A stretch of DNA of 64,000 nucleotides, from positions 1 through 64,000 of the forward strand of contig NZ_AYYY01000043.1 of the NCBI RefSeq assembly GCF_001436295.1, given 5' to 3'. The DNA is from Paucilactobacillus vaccinostercus DSM 20634 (GTDB lineage Bacteria; Bacillota; Bacilli; Lactobacillales; Lactobacillaceae). This document shows, piece by piece, positions 49,751 through 59,323 of this stretch; within the stretch, counting starts at the first letter, position 1, and each line of letters opens with the position of its first letter. Made by a program: the position numbers and the translations under genes. The notes beneath the pieces are model-generated. The model ran no database searches and was not told where the DNA came from. It saw only the letters and a list, made by a program, of their open reading frames with translations.

Positions 49751-50434
49751 ATGACTAAAGTACTAATTGTATTAACCAATCATGAAAAATTTGAAACAAT
49801 CAACCGGGCCGCTGGTCTGTGGTTGAGCGAAGCCACTCATTTTAATAAAGTGATGAAAGATCACAACATCGCAGTGGATTATGTCAGTCCACAAGGGGGC
49901 TATGTTCCCGTCGATCCAGGTAGTTTGGCTCCTGATCAATTAGACGACATCAACAATGAATTTTATAGTGATGCTGAATTTCGTAATCAGGCGCTAGGCC
50001 ACTCACTTAAACCAGCTGACATCACAGCTAGTGATTATGATGCAATTTACTTCGCTGGCGGCCATGGAACCGTTTGGGATTTTCCCAACAATCAAGAACT
50101 CGGCACAATCGCCAAACAAATTTATGATAATGGCGGCATCATTTCTGCCGTTTGCCACGGAGTAGTCGGTCTTCTTTCTATTGAAAATGCAGACGGAACT
50201 AAATTTATCAATGGCAAAAATTTAACTGGTTTCACCAATGAAGAAGAAGAGATCAACCAACTCACCAATGATGTCCCATTTCTTGCTGAAGATGCACTGA
50301 AAGCTGCTGGTGCTCACCATACTAAGAGTGATCCATATACGAAGCACGTTATTGTAGATGGTCGCTTAATTACGGGTCAAAATCCACAATCGGCAAAAGG
50401 CGTTGGTGAAGCGCTGATCGATGCTCTCCACTAA
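49751..50434 (+). CDS. DJ-1/PfpI type 1 glutamine amidotransferase-like protein (Hsp31-like)
   Basis: A 227-aa protein with the nucleophile elbow AVCHGVVGLL (Cys near residue 135), an upstream acidic residue in GLWLSEATHF and YFAGGHGTVWDFP. Hsp31/YraA-type members act on methylglyoxal or repair glycated proteins. The MerR-type promoter and the divergent aldo/keto reductase support a reactive-aldehyde response. A strong terminator follows. Confidence 0.85.
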   Translation: MTKVLIVLTNHEKFETINRAAGLWLSEATHFNKVMKDHNIAVDYVSPQGGYVPVDPGSLAPDQLDDINNEFYSDAEFRNQALGHSLKPADITASDYDAIYFAGGHGTVWDFPNNQELGTIAKQIYDNGGIISAVCHGVVGLLSIENADGTKFINGKNLTGFTNEEEEINQLTNDVPFLAEDALKAAGAHHTKSDPYTKHVIVDGRLITGQNPQSAKGVGEALIDALH

Positions 50435-50442
50435 TTTTTCTC

Positions 50443-50476
50443 AAAAGCCTGTAATCCCAAGGATTGCAGGCTTTTT
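50443..50476 (+). terminator. Terminator of the DJ-1/PfpI gene
   Basis: AAAAGCCTGTAATCC/GGATTGCAGGCTTTT hairpin ending in TTTTT. Confidence 0.85.
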
Positions 50477-50778
50477 GCATAAAAAAAGGATCACAGTGTG
50501 ATCCTTTGCACTAGTGCGTGCGCACTAATACTGGCGATATAACTTATATTGTTCAAAATTGAACGACTCGATCGTACCACTTATGAAGGTATTTGAATAC
50601 AACCTTTAGCATTTATTAATTTTTTGTCATACTCCTCGCTTTTTAATTTTCATAAAATAAATAGGGTCGATTCTGCAATTTCCGAATCGGCCCTATTTTT
50701 ATGCTAGCAAGTAAATCGACATTGCATGTGTAAGTTGGTTGCAAAGTGAGTTTCGATTAACACATCTAGCAAATATTT
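50477..50778. other. Gene-free spacer with palindromes and a terminator
   Basis: Contains a 23-bp near-perfect palindrome (AAAGGATCACA/TGTGATCCTTT, 50485-50507), a second small one (TAGTGC/GCACTA, 50513-50527) and the GPH gene terminator (ATAGGGTCGATTC/GAATCGGCCCTAT, 50661-50700). No gene or promoter is apparent. Confidence 0.6.
50661..50700 (-). terminator. Terminator of the GH3/GPH operon
   Basis: 13-bp inverted repeat with a 10-nt loop; T-rich or A-rich on both sides, so it can work in both directions. Confidence 0.75.
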
Positions 50779-52173
50779 TTATTTTTTAGTTGCTTTACGT
50801 GCAATAATTTCATCATTCATTTTTTCAATCTTTTCATTATTCAACTTATAGAAAGAAAAGACAATCATCGCAATGACACAGAATACTGCAGGAATGAGCG
50901 TTGCCGTTAATTTAATCCCTAATAAACTATTAGCGGTTTGATTTTGGTTAGCAACAAATCCAAATGCAGCTAATGCATATCCAGGGACCACGCCGCCCAT
51001 TGCCATACCGGCTTTAAAGAAGAATCCAATGACGGCATTGATAATACCATTTTCACGTTTACCAGTTTTCCATTCTCCGTAGGTAATTGTCTGTGGTACA
51101 AGTCCCCATTCAAACGTTCCAGCTAAAAAGATTCCGGCTGTTTGAATTGCACGTCCAAGAAAAGTCAAAGCAATATTTTTTGCTGGAATCATGAACATCA
51201 GAACTGAACCAATTACGGCAACCAATAATGCCATTTGCATTAATTTTTGTGGACCCATTTTTTTATTTAACCATGGTGTCAAAGGAATTACGACAAATAC
51301 TGGTAACGTTCCGATCAAATTGTACCACTGCATTAGACCTGCATCTCCAGCATTATAAGTCATGTAGTACGCACCAATCGAATTAACAACTGACATTAAT
51401 CCGAAAATGATAATGAAGAAGATCGCTAAAACTCGAAGTGGCACATTAATCACTAGTTGGTGAAACAGATCTGAAACTTTAACTTCTGCCTGTTGTGAAG
51501 CCGTCATATGAATGTGCTCTTTAGTTTGCGAAAAACAGAACAGCAAAATTAAAGCACCTACGATACCGTACATTGACATTGTTAGGAACCATCCAGTACG
51601 AGCATTAACCCCACTATAATAGCCACCAGAAAACAGCTTCACAAAAATGGGAATACCGAAACTAACAACCAAACCACCAAGTTGTGCCAAGAACATCCGA
51701 ATTGAATTCATAGAAATCAGTTCATGATCATTTCTGGTCATAGCAGCATTCATTGATCCATAAGGAATATTAACCGTCGTGTAAACCAGTGACATTCCGA
51801 TATAGGTCACGTACGCATATGCCATCTTGCCCACACTACCAAATGATGGTGTATAAAAACAGAGAATTGCCATAATTGCAAATGGAATCGATGTAATGAC
51901 AAGCCAACCACGGTACTTACCCCAACGTGTCGTGTGCTTATCTACGATAGTCCCAATTATCGGATCATTAATCGCATCAATCATCCGAACCACTAGGAAC
52001 ATCGTTGCTGCGAAAGCTGGTGACAATCCAAAAACGTTCGTGTAGAAAAACAGTAGATAAGTTGACACACAGTTATAAATTAAGTTTTGTGCAAAGTCAC
52101 CAGTTGCCCAGCCAAACTTTTCACGCATTGGTAGTCTTCCACTACCTGGTAAAGATTCTACGGATTGAGCCAT
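50779..52173 (-). CDS. Glycoside-pentoside-hexuronide (GPH) cation symporter
   Basis: A 464-aa membrane transporter with 12 predicted segments. GWATGDFAQNLIYNCVSTYL, MIDAINDPIIGTIVDKHTTR and WGKYRGWLV are GPH-family motifs (conserved Asp in helix 2, and RWGKxRxW). It should import the beta-glucoside hydrolysed by the adjacent GH3 enzyme, 18 nt away in the same operon. No PTS IIA-like tail is present. Confidence 0.88.
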   Translation of the reverse strand: MAQSVESLPGSGRLPMREKFGWATGDFAQNLIYNCVSTYLLFFYTNVFGLSPAFAATMFLVVRMIDAINDPIIGTIVDKHTTRWGKYRGWLVITSIPFAIMAILCFYTPSFGSVGKMAYAYVTYIGMSLVYTTVNIPYGSMNAAMTRNDHELISMNSIRMFLAQLGGLVVSFGIPIFVKLFSGGYYSGVNARTGWFLTMSMYGIVGALILLFCFSQTKEHIHMTASQQAEVKVSDLFHQLVINVPLRVLAIFFIIIFGLMSVVNSIGAYYMTYNAGDAGLMQWYNLIGTLPVFVVIPLTPWLNKKMGPQKLMQMALLVAVIGSVLMFMIPAKNIALTFLGRAIQTAGIFLAGTFEWGLVPQTITYGEWKTGKRENGIINAVIGFFFKAGMAMGGVVPGYALAAFGFVANQNQTANSLLGIKLTATLIPAVFCVIAMIVFSFYKLNNEKIEKMNDEIIARKATKK

Positions 52174-52191
52174 ATTTTCTCACTCCTATCT

Positions 52192-54264
52192 TTAACGAAT
52201 TGTGACTGTTTCGTGATTACTTTCAGCGTCTGCTGAACTATTACCGAGATAGCAATCATAATCCATTTTTTCAACGACAAAGGTATTCTGGGATTCATCA
52301 AAATAGGCTAATTTTTCTAACGGTACTGTAATTTCAACTGTCTTCATTTCACCGGCCTTTAATTCAATCCGCTGGAACCCTTTCAATTCCTTATGGGGAT
52401 GATCCAATGTTGATTGATCATATCCAACATATAATTGAACTACTTCTGCACCATCACAGTGTCCGGTATTCTTAACACTTGCAGTGGCAATTAACTGATC
52501 ACCATCACGCTTAAACTTCACATTTTTAATTTCAAAAGTGGTATAGCTAAGGCCACTCCCAAAAGCAAAATCTGTTTCATGGCCTTCTGTTTCCAGTTTG
52601 TTATAACCATGTAAATAACCATATTCAATTTCCGTACTTTCCCAATCAATCGTTGGCAAGTATTTCTCATCAACTGGAATTGCAAATGGTAACTTACCTG
52701 ATGGATTAACATCACCACTGAGAACGTCTGCCAGTGCATGGCCACCCTCCATTCCAGGATAGTACGCGTCAAGAATTGCACTCACACTGTCTTGCCATGC
52801 ATGTGTTAAAATCGTATTTCCACCAATCAACACGACAACTGAATTTGTATTCACTGGGCCAACCGTATTAATGAGATCGATATCGGCCTGATGAAGATTT
52901 AGTGTCTGCCGATCGCCACCTTTTGCAAATCCAGTGCTTGATCCAGCTGATCCTTCATTACCATTCAGGAGTGCTTCATCACTTTGATCATTTGATACAT
53001 ACTCTCCTTCATCATCAAAATTGTACCCAACAACAAATATCACCACGTCTGCTGTTTCAGCGGCCAATTTAGTTGCTTCAATATCCGTTCCATCATCATA
53101 ACTAACCTTGGAGTTCTCAAAAGCTTCCGTAATGCCTTCTAATGGACTAACAGTGGTTGTTGGATAAACACGACTGGAACCATGATCACCAATATTGTCA
53201 CTTTGCGCTAGTTTACCCACAACTAGAATCTTCTGCGCCTTTTTAGCGACCAACGGTAACACACTATTTTTATTTTTCATTAACGTAATTGCTTCTTGTG
53301 CAACCCGACGTGCTAGTTTGACGTGTTCAGGGCCTGCAATAACTTCTTTACTGAAAGTTGGTGCACCATCTTCAAAAGCAAGAACGGTTCTAACAATTCT
53401 AAGAGCCGCTTTATCAATTGTGTCTTCCGCAACATCACCACGTTTAACTGCAGCCACAAGCGCAGGGCCAAAATATTTTGTCCGCATCATTTCCATATCT
53501 TGGCCGCCATTAGCCGCCTCTACAGTATCATTAACGCCCCAGATAAAGTCGCTCATTACAAAGCCATCAAAGCCCCATTCTTCTTTAAGTACTTTATTTA
53601 ACAAATAATCGCTGTGTCCCGCATACTTACCATTATAATGATTATAAGAACTCATGATTGAGGCTGCACCCGCATCCACTGCATCTTTAAAATGCGATAA
53701 ATATTGTTCTCGCTCAGTACGTTTACTTGCAGTTACATTTACTTTAAATCGTGCATTTTCCATACTGTTAAATGCAAAATGCTTAACACATGCCATAACA
53801 TGTTGCTTTTGGACGCCAGTAATAAGTGAGGACGCCATTTTACCTAACGCAAAATTATCTTCACCATAAACCTCTTGGCTACGTCCCCATCCCGGATTAT
53901 ATGGCATATTCATACAAACACCGGCAAATAGATTCCCACCACTTGCTCGTACCTCGGCGCCAATTGCTTCACCAACTTGTTCCTCTAAGTCTGGGTCAAA
54001 GGTCGCACCACGAGCCATCGAGACAGGAAAAGCTGTGGCATTACCAGCAACCACACCACGTGGACCATCAATAAATTTAACGTTTGGTAAACCTAATCTT
54101 TCATTACCAGCAGACTGGTAGGGCTTTTGATTGTAACGCTCTTTTCCAGATAACAGCGTATCATCGCGTCCACTCATTAAATGAACTTTTTCTTCCAAAC
54201 TCATCTGGGATACCATTTCTTGAGCTTGTTTCGTATATTGACTCCGATATTCTTTTCCTAGCAT
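52192..54264 (-). CDS. GH3 family beta-glucosidase-type glycosidase
   Basis: A 690-aa cytosolic glycosidase. N-terminal barrel with FIDGPRGVVAG, HFAFNSMENARFKVN and the nucleophile Asp in FVMSDFIWGV; alpha/beta sandwich (ILVVGKLAQSDNIGDHGSS); C-terminal fibronectin-like domain (ASVKNTGHCDGAEVVQLYVG). No signal peptide. Cleaves imported beta-linked glucosides or related sugars. CGGAGG ribosome site. The operon is divergent from an AraC regulator and has a cre site upstream. Confidence 0.9.
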   Translation of the reverse strand: MLGKEYRSQYTKQAQEMVSQMSLEEKVHLMSGRDDTLLSGKERYNQKPYQSAGNERLGLPNVKFIDGPRGVVAGNATAFPVSMARGATFDPDLEEQVGEAIGAEVRASGGNLFAGVCMNMPYNPGWGRSQEVYGEDNFALGKMASSLITGVQKQHVMACVKHFAFNSMENARFKVNVTASKRTEREQYLSHFKDAVDAGAASIMSSYNHYNGKYAGHSDYLLNKVLKEEWGFDGFVMSDFIWGVNDTVEAANGGQDMEMMRTKYFGPALVAAVKRGDVAEDTIDKAALRIVRTVLAFEDGAPTFSKEVIAGPEHVKLARRVAQEAITLMKNKNSVLPLVAKKAQKILVVGKLAQSDNIGDHGSSRVYPTTTVSPLEGITEAFENSKVSYDDGTDIEATKLAAETADVVIFVVGYNFDDEGEYVSNDQSDEALLNGNEGSAGSSTGFAKGGDRQTLNLHQADIDLINTVGPVNTNSVVVLIGGNTILTHAWQDSVSAILDAYYPGMEGGHALADVLSGDVNPSGKLPFAIPVDEKYLPTIDWESTEIEYGYLHGYNKLETEGHETDFAFGSGLSYTTFEIKNVKFKRDGDQLIATASVKNTGHCDGAEVVQLYVGYDQSTLDHPHKELKGFQRIELKAGEMKTVEITVPLEKLAYFDESQNTFVVEKMDYDCYLGNSSADAESNHETVTIR

Positions 54265-54313
54265 TTTAAAACCTCCGTAATATAATTAGAGAATGAAAAA
54301 TTGCAATGTATTG

Positions 54314-54325
54314 ATAAGCGCTTAT
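54314..54325. promoter_or_regulatory. Palindromic operator in the GH3/AraC intergenic region
   Basis: 12-bp perfect palindrome ATAAGCGCTTAT. It could bind the AraC-type regulator or be a degenerate cre. Confidence 0.45.
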
Positions 54326-54345
54326 GTAATTACAAGATCATTATA

Positions 54346-54359
54346 TGAAAGCGCTATCA
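54346..54359. promoter_or_regulatory. Catabolite response element (CcpA site)
   Basis: TGAAAGCGCTATCA matches the TGNAANCGNWWNCA consensus at every fixed position and lies in the GH3/AraC divergent region. Confidence 0.75.
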
Positions 54360-54408
54360 ATAAATTTTGAAAAAAATTCCACTTTTTTGAACTTTTAATA
54401 GAAAGTTG

Positions 54409-55605
54409 ATGACCTACATGAGTATAGAACAGCTATATATCGAGGCTTTAAACGTCCCTGGTATTGAATTTAAATTATTTGAAAAACAGCCAAAAATTAC
54501 CTTTAAACATGGTCGAATCCTTACAAGTGCCTATTTGTCAATGTTTAATGAACTATCACTTGATAGCAAAGTAACTGTTTTACGACATACACAAAATTTA
54601 TTTAGTTTTTGTATGATGAAAAATGATGTCGGATATTTATTAGGCCCCGAAATTCTTACAGATGTTTTATCTGATCAACGTCTTGATCCAAATCAAAAAA
54701 CGATTTATTTGCCAAGACTAATGAGCACAATTTCGCTCAAGACAAAGCAATGTTATAAGCAACTTCTTGTTTTTGCCAACCTTCTTGATATTGATCTTGA
54801 CGAATCAGAAATTAACGCTGCTTTTACTAATTCAATTACCTCGGAACAATTTAATGATAAGCTTGTTTTAGTAAACTTTAATGATCAAGGTGCCCATGTC
54901 AGTTACGTTTATGAAAAGGCACTCAAAGCCGCTGTCGAAATGGGCCAACCCTCAATGGTACACGACGCCTTCGTGGGACTTGTTAACTCAGGAAGAATTG
55001 GCATTTTGTCTGATGAAGGTGATGTTCGTAATGTCAAAAATTGGGGCATCATTTGCATATCTGTAACTCTTCGAGCGGCGATTGCTGCCGGAATGGATTA
55101 TGATCAAGCATACTCCCTCAACGATCACTACGTTCGATCTTTAGAAAGTTTCAATTCTTACTCAGATGTTATGACTGCCATCGAGGAAATGCTTAAAGAT
55201 ATGGCACAAAGAGTAGCACAATTAAAATTTGTTCATTTATCCGCTCCAGTTAGGAGAACCTATCAAATCATTATGAACACACCTGAAACAAAAATTAATG
55301 CCACAGAATTAAGCAATCAATTAGGAATTTCACCCCACTATTTATCATCTTTATTTAAAAAAGAAGTTGGTATAACCATTGCTCGTTTTCGAATTTTAGT
55401 AAAAATTAATCGAGCCATTCAAATATTACAAAGTACTAATTTATCACTAGCAGAAATTGCATCAATTTTAAACTTTTCGGATCAGTCACATTTAACCCGC
55501 GAATTTGAAAAGTTTGTTGGAGCTTCACCCAGTCGTGCAAGGCGTAATCCGCACCTTACTGATAATTGGCACCTTTATAATTTTATAAAAGTTAACGTCG
55601 GATGA
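54409..55605 (+). CDS. AraC family regulator
   Basis: A 398-aa regulator. The N-terminal 290 residues are an unclassified sensor; the C-terminal 100 form a double helix-turn-helix (NATELSNQLGISPHYLSSLF, LSLAEIASILNFSDQSHLTR, EFEKFVGASPSRARR). It is divergent from the GH3/GPH operon, so it probably controls it in response to the sugar. Start is uncertain: TTG, ATG and a later ATG are in frame within 12 nt and the ribosome site is weak. Confidence 0.85.
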   Translation: MTYMSIEQLYIEALNVPGIEFKLFEKQPKITFKHGRILTSAYLSMFNELSLDSKVTVLRHTQNLFSFCMMKNDVGYLLGPEILTDVLSDQRLDPNQKTIYLPRLMSTISLKTKQCYKQLLVFANLLDIDLDESEINAAFTNSITSEQFNDKLVLVNFNDQGAHVSYVYEKALKAAVEMGQPSMVHDAFVGLVNSGRIGILSDEGDVRNVKNWGIICISVTLRAAIAAGMDYDQAYSLNDHYVRSLESFNSYSDVMTAIEEMLKDMAQRVAQLKFVHLSAPVRRTYQIIMNTPETKINATELSNQLGISPHYLSSLFKKEVGITIARFRILVKINRAIQILQSTNLSLAEIASILNFSDQSHLTREFEKFVGASPSRARRNPHLTDNWHLYNFIKVNVG

Positions 55606-55743
55606 TAATCGAATTTCCAGTTTCAAATCATTGATTTGATCAAAATTTTGCTTATTACACCATTTATTAATCAGCCCAATTAATTGATCCGTATAAATTC
55701 ATTATCTTTTCATAACATATCATTCATACGAAGGTAACTATTC

Positions 55744-56895
55744 ATGAAAAAAGAAACCAAAATCCAGATTCTTCGAAAATTAATTCAATTACCAACCATT
55801 AATAACAATGAAACAACTGTTGTTGATTTTATTATCTCGCTATTTAAGCCCTATCCCACCGTACAAATAAAAAAAATCCCCTACGCTCCTAATCGAGATA
55901 ATCTTGTTATTACAATCGGACACGAAAACACTGGACCGATCATCGGCCTTTCTGGTCATATGGACGTCGTCGCTCCAGGTACTTTGAGTAACTGGACCAA
56001 CGATCCTTTTTCGGCTACTCTCACAAATGGTAAACTATTCGGCCGTGGTGCTTCTGATATGAAAAGCGGTCTGGCTGCTGAAATCATCGCCATGCTAGAA
56101 ATTTTAGAGTCTCAGCCGCAACTCAACGGCCAAATACGGTTGCTTGCTACTGTCGGTGAAGAAACTGGCGAATACGGGGCAGCACAACTCACTGAACTAG
56201 GATATGCCGATCATCTAACTGGTATTATTATTGCTGAGCCCACAAACAACATGACTAATCTCGTCTATACATCCCGTGGCGTGATTGATTACGAAGTCAC
56301 TTCCAGTGGTAAAAATGCCCATAGTGCCCACCCAGATCTAGGAGTAAATGCCATTCGAAACTTATTGAATTTTTATCAGTTAGCTCAGCAGCGTTTAGAA
56401 AAACTTAGTGATTCGGACCCCGTACTTGGCCGAATGACACATGAAATCACACAAATCACTGGTGGTGAACAAGCCAACATGATTCCATCCAGCGCACAAT
56501 ATTCCGGTAATATTCGAACAATTCCTAACTATCCAAATCAACTTATTTTTAATGAGTTAAATACCCTACTAACAGAATTAAATGCCCTTCCCAACTATGA
56601 ATTAACGATCCATTACAGTTATCCGGAAGCACCCATTATGGGAACACCTGAATCTGAACTCGTTCAAACTGCGCTTAAAACATACCGAACAGTTTTCAAC
56701 CACGACGTTATCTTGACTGGTAGTTCTGAAGCAAGTGATGGTTCGGAATTCATTCAGGCTGCAGGCCAACCGACCATCATTATCTGTGGCCCCGGATCGC
56801 CAACTGGTCATCAGGTCGATGAATACGTCGACATTGATACCTATCTCCAATCCATTATGTTCTATAAACAACTGGCTCTCGCCTACATCAAATAA
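55744..56895 (+). CDS. M20 family ArgE/DapE-type metallopeptidase
   Basis: A 383-aa zinc amidohydrolase. Metal ligands are in GLSGHMDVV, GRGASDMKSG and GEETGEYGA, with a later His in GPGSPTGHQVDEY. The dimerisation domain spans about 175-285 (RGVIDYEVTSSGKNAHSAHP). Substrates of this group include acetylornithine, succinyl-diaminopimelate or dipeptides; which one cannot be told here. CGAAGG ribosome site; own terminator. Confidence 0.85.
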   Translation: MKKETKIQILRKLIQLPTINNNETTVVDFIISLFKPYPTVQIKKIPYAPNRDNLVITIGHENTGPIIGLSGHMDVVAPGTLSNWTNDPFSATLTNGKLFGRGASDMKSGLAAEIIAMLEILESQPQLNGQIRLLATVGEETGEYGAAQLTELGYADHLTGIIIAEPTNNMTNLVYTSRGVIDYEVTSSGKNAHSAHPDLGVNAIRNLLNFYQLAQQRLEKLSDSDPVLGRMTHEITQITGGEQANMIPSSAQYSGNIRTIPNYPNQLIFNELNTLLTELNALPNYELTIHYSYPEAPIMGTPESELVQTALKTYRTVFNHDVILTGSSEASDGSEFIQAAGQPTIIICGPGSPTGHQVDEYVDIDTYLQSIMFYKQLALAYIK

Positions 56896-56936
56896 AAAAG
56901 GCCGATACTTCAGTCCAACTGAAATATCGGCCTTTT
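56896..56936. terminator. Bidirectional terminator
   Basis: AAAAGGCCGATA...TATCGGCCTTTT with an inner TTCAGT/ACTGAA stem, between convergent genes. Confidence 0.85.
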
Positions 56937-56938
56937 AA

Positions 56939-57553
56939 CTATCCATCATATGATGTGCTGATCGTTTGCCAGGTAAAATTACCAGAGTCATCGGCACTCG
57001 TCTGAACCTGCAGCACACCATCCCCAGTGATTCTGAACCAGCATGCTAGGTTAGATGTTTCGGGATCGGCGCCAGCAGCCTTCATATTTGCCGTACTATG
57101 ATCTTCACGAACTTCGTAGTAGACACCGTCATCCGAGTCACCCGACCAGCCGCCGGAATGACCATTGTATATGTAATCAAAATCATCAGCGTCAAACGTA
57201 ACCCCATTGTTACTGGCAGCGTTATCGCTCGTATTATAATTTTGTGACAGGACTGCGCCCATATTAGCTTTCATCCATGCTACAGCCTGCGCGTTAGTCA
57301 AATTTTTGACATCAATCGTCCTGCTACTTGAACTTGCAGCAACTAACGATGAACTTTCTTCATTACTTTTCTTCATACTTGCGGCACTCGTTGATCGGCT
57401 TGCCGAGTAGCGCGCCGACTGACTAGATGCCGTAGCACGATCGGAATTAGTGGTCGAACTGCTAGACTGATGAATCGTCAATCCCGTGATCACCACAATA
57501 ACGATAATCAGCATAATCCCAGCAGCACCAATAATCTTTTTCTTTGTACTCAT
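56939..57553 (-). CDS. Membrane-anchored extracellular protein, unknown function
   Basis: A 204-aa protein with one N-terminal membrane segment (residues 5-25, IIGAAGIMLIIVIVVITGL), a long Ser/Ala/Thr-rich linker (27-75) and a C-terminal globular domain (VAWMKANMGAVLSQNYNTSD, FDYIYNGHSGGWSGDSDDGV, ACWFRITGDGVLQVQTSADD). The strong GGGAGGCG site fixes the start; the open frame continues 25 codons upstream with an FCSQCG zinc-ribbon-like stretch but no ribosome site. Family not recognised. Confidence 0.7.
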   Translation of the reverse strand: MSTKKKIIGAAGIMLIIVIVVITGLTIHQSSSSTTNSDRATASSQSARYSASRSTSAASMKKSNEESSSLVAASSSSRTIDVKNLTNAQAVAWMKANMGAVLSQNYNTSDNAASNNGVTFDADDFDYIYNGHSGGWSGDSDDGVYYEVREDHSTANMKAAGADPETSNLACWFRITGDGVLQVQTSADDSGNFTWQTISTSYDG

Positions 57554-57642
57554 CAAAACGCCTCCCAAATCTGTCTCATAACTAAGTATGCCACATTGGG
57601 AGCAGAAAATGGCTGCTTGACCATACAATCAGTTCGAAGTCC

Positions 57643-58206
57643 CTAATCGGTCGCCCGAATACCATTCCAAATTAGATGATAAAAGTCATCAAATCCGGCT
57701 GACTGTGGATTCATTGCATCAGCCCGCACCACTGCAAACACCATCGCCATCACGAGATTAACGGGGATTGATCGAATTACATTGGCGGCCATCGCCTCCT
57801 CTAGTAACGACACAACGACATTATTATTTAGTTGATCAGCCAACGGGTTGGTTTCGGACTGGCCCATCAGAAACTTGATTTGTTCAATAAGTGTCAAGCT
57901 TTCTGGATTTTTTAAAGCAAAATCATAGATCGACTTCATGTATAGTCGTAGTCGTTCTGTAATGGGAATTGTCGCATCACTAATTCGGGTTAAATCCCCC
58001 GTTGCAATAATTTTAGCTAATTCCCGCTGGTAGACACTCATTAGTAGATCATCTTTATTTTTAAAATATAAATAAACATTAGATTGTGAAATACCAACTT
58101 TTTTTGCGACTTTAATCGTCGATACTGCCGCCGCACCATATTTTAAAATGATTGCCGCAGTCGCATCCTGAATTTTCACTTTTTTCGTTTCATCTTTTTT
58201 TCTCAT
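57643..58206 (-). CDS. TetR family repressor
   Basis: A 187-aa repressor with an N-terminal helix-turn-helix (AAAVSTIKVAKKVGISQSNV, YLYFKNKDDLLMSVYQREL) and a helical ligand domain. It is divergent from the NmrA-like gene, and two palindromes in between fit its binding. ATG one codon upstream is an equal alternative. Confidence 0.85.
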   Translation of the reverse strand: MRKKDETKKVKIQDATAAIILKYGAAAVSTIKVAKKVGISQSNVYLYFKNKDDLLMSVYQRELAKIIATGDLTRISDATIPITERLRLYMKSIYDFALKNPESLTLIEQIKFLMGQSETNPLADQLNNNVVVSLLEEAMAANVIRSIPVNLVMAMVFAVVRADAMNPQSAGFDDFYHLIWNGIRATD

Positions 58207-58271
58207 CATTAAATCCCCAACTAAATTTACCTTTTTTATCAGTTTAGCGAAATTTTAATCGCAGTACAACC

Positions 58272-58300
58272 TTGACAAAGATAGAACTATCTTTTATGAT
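58272..58300 (+). promoter_or_regulatory. Promoter with operator in the spacer
   Basis: TTGACA, 17 bp, TATGAT. The spacer carries AAAGATAG-AA-CTATCTTT (58277-58294), so a bound TetR repressor would exclude RNA polymerase. Confidence 0.8.
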
Positions 58301-58311
58301 TAAAAGCAATT

Positions 58312-58333
58312 TAAAAGATATCTCTATCTTTTA
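58312..58333. promoter_or_regulatory. Second TetR operator
   Basis: TAAAAGATA-TCTC-TATCTTTTA, sharing the AAAGATA half-site of the first operator, in the leader of the NmrA-like gene. Confidence 0.7.
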
Positions 58334-58365
58334 TATATAAAAATAACTACAATGAGGTGTTTTAA

Positions 58366-59277
58366 ATGAAAATTACTTTACTAGGTTCACTCGGTAACAT
58401 TAATCGGCTTGTCATTCCCCGCTTGATCGCTGACGGTCATGAAGTCACCGTTGTTACTTCTCGGCAAGAACGTACCACAGCTATTACGGCCTTGGGGGCC
58501 ACACCAGCTGTCGGAACAATGACGGATTTAGCTTTTTTGACGACCCAGTTTACTGGTCGCGACGTCGTTTATCTCATGATTTCCGGAACCTCACCCGATT
58601 TATTTGCCAGTGCCCAGCAGCAAGCTGCTATTTTCCAAGCTGCAATCCGCGCATCTCACGTCCAAAAAGTGGTCAATCTCAGTAGCATTGGCGCTCAAGA
58701 TGCGCGTTCTGGCAGCTTGTACGCTTACCACTTTATTGAAGATGCGCTCACCAACTTATCCGACGTTGATGTTGCCTTTGTCCGTCCTACTGGTTTCTAC
58801 AATAATTTATATGCCAACCTTGCGAGTGTTCATTCAGATCACGCGATCTATGCTAATATTCCCGCAACCGTCCAACGAAAATATGTTGACCCTGCAGACA
58901 TTGCCGACGTTGTGTACGCTCTGGTTAGTCAAACACCTGCCGGCAAGACAATTCGCTACGTCGTAAGCGATACCTTCACAGGGACTGAAATGATTGCCGC
59001 ATTTAGTACCGCACTCGGTTTTAATGTTCGACTAGTTGAAATTTCTGATCAACAATATGCCGATGCACTCCGTCAAAATGGTATTCCAGAAAGCATTATC
59101 GGCCCGTTTGTTAAAAGTAGCCAGCTGCAACGCCAACCATCTGAGATGTACGCTGATCTTACACAACACCCGGTTCATGATGGTCACGTTAAGTTAGCCG
59201 ATTTTGCACAAAAGTTTGCCCGTGCCTTTAATGACGGGGATCATGCCCCACAGGCACACACCATTGCAACTAAATAA
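58366..59277 (+). CDS. NmrA-like NAD(P)-binding protein (SDR-a type)
   Basis: A 303-aa Rossmann protein. The N-terminal KITLLGSLGNINRLVIPRLI replaces the usual GxxGxxG with a GSLGN pattern; VVNLSSIGAQ and AYHFIEDAL follow. Members are redox sensors or quinone-type reductases. Its promoter is covered by TetR-type operators, so it is probably induced by a toxic small molecule. Terminator follows. Confidence 0.8.
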   Translation: MKITLLGSLGNINRLVIPRLIADGHEVTVVTSRQERTTAITALGATPAVGTMTDLAFLTTQFTGRDVVYLMISGTSPDLFASAQQQAAIFQAAIRASHVQKVVNLSSIGAQDARSGSLYAYHFIEDALTNLSDVDVAFVRPTGFYNNLYANLASVHSDHAIYANIPATVQRKYVDPADIADVVYALVSQTPAGKTIRYVVSDTFTGTEMIAAFSTALGFNVRLVEISDQQYADALRQNGIPESIIGPFVKSSQLQRQPSEMYADLTQHPVHDGHVKLADFAQKFARAFNDGDHAPQAHTIATK

Positions 59278-59284
59278 TCGTTAA

Positions 59285-59319
59285 AAACGGTCAACCCACT
59301 TGTCCAGGTTGACCGTTTC
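59285..59319. terminator. Bidirectional terminator
   Basis: AAACGGTCAACC/GGTTGACCGTTT stem between two convergent genes. Confidence 0.85.
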
Positions 59320-59323
59320 TTAT

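Noticed and set aside
57554-57628. Zinc-ribbon N-terminus for the membrane-anchored protein
   Set aside because: The FCSQCG stretch is in frame, but a strong ribosome site lies between it and the ATG, and only one Cys pair is present.
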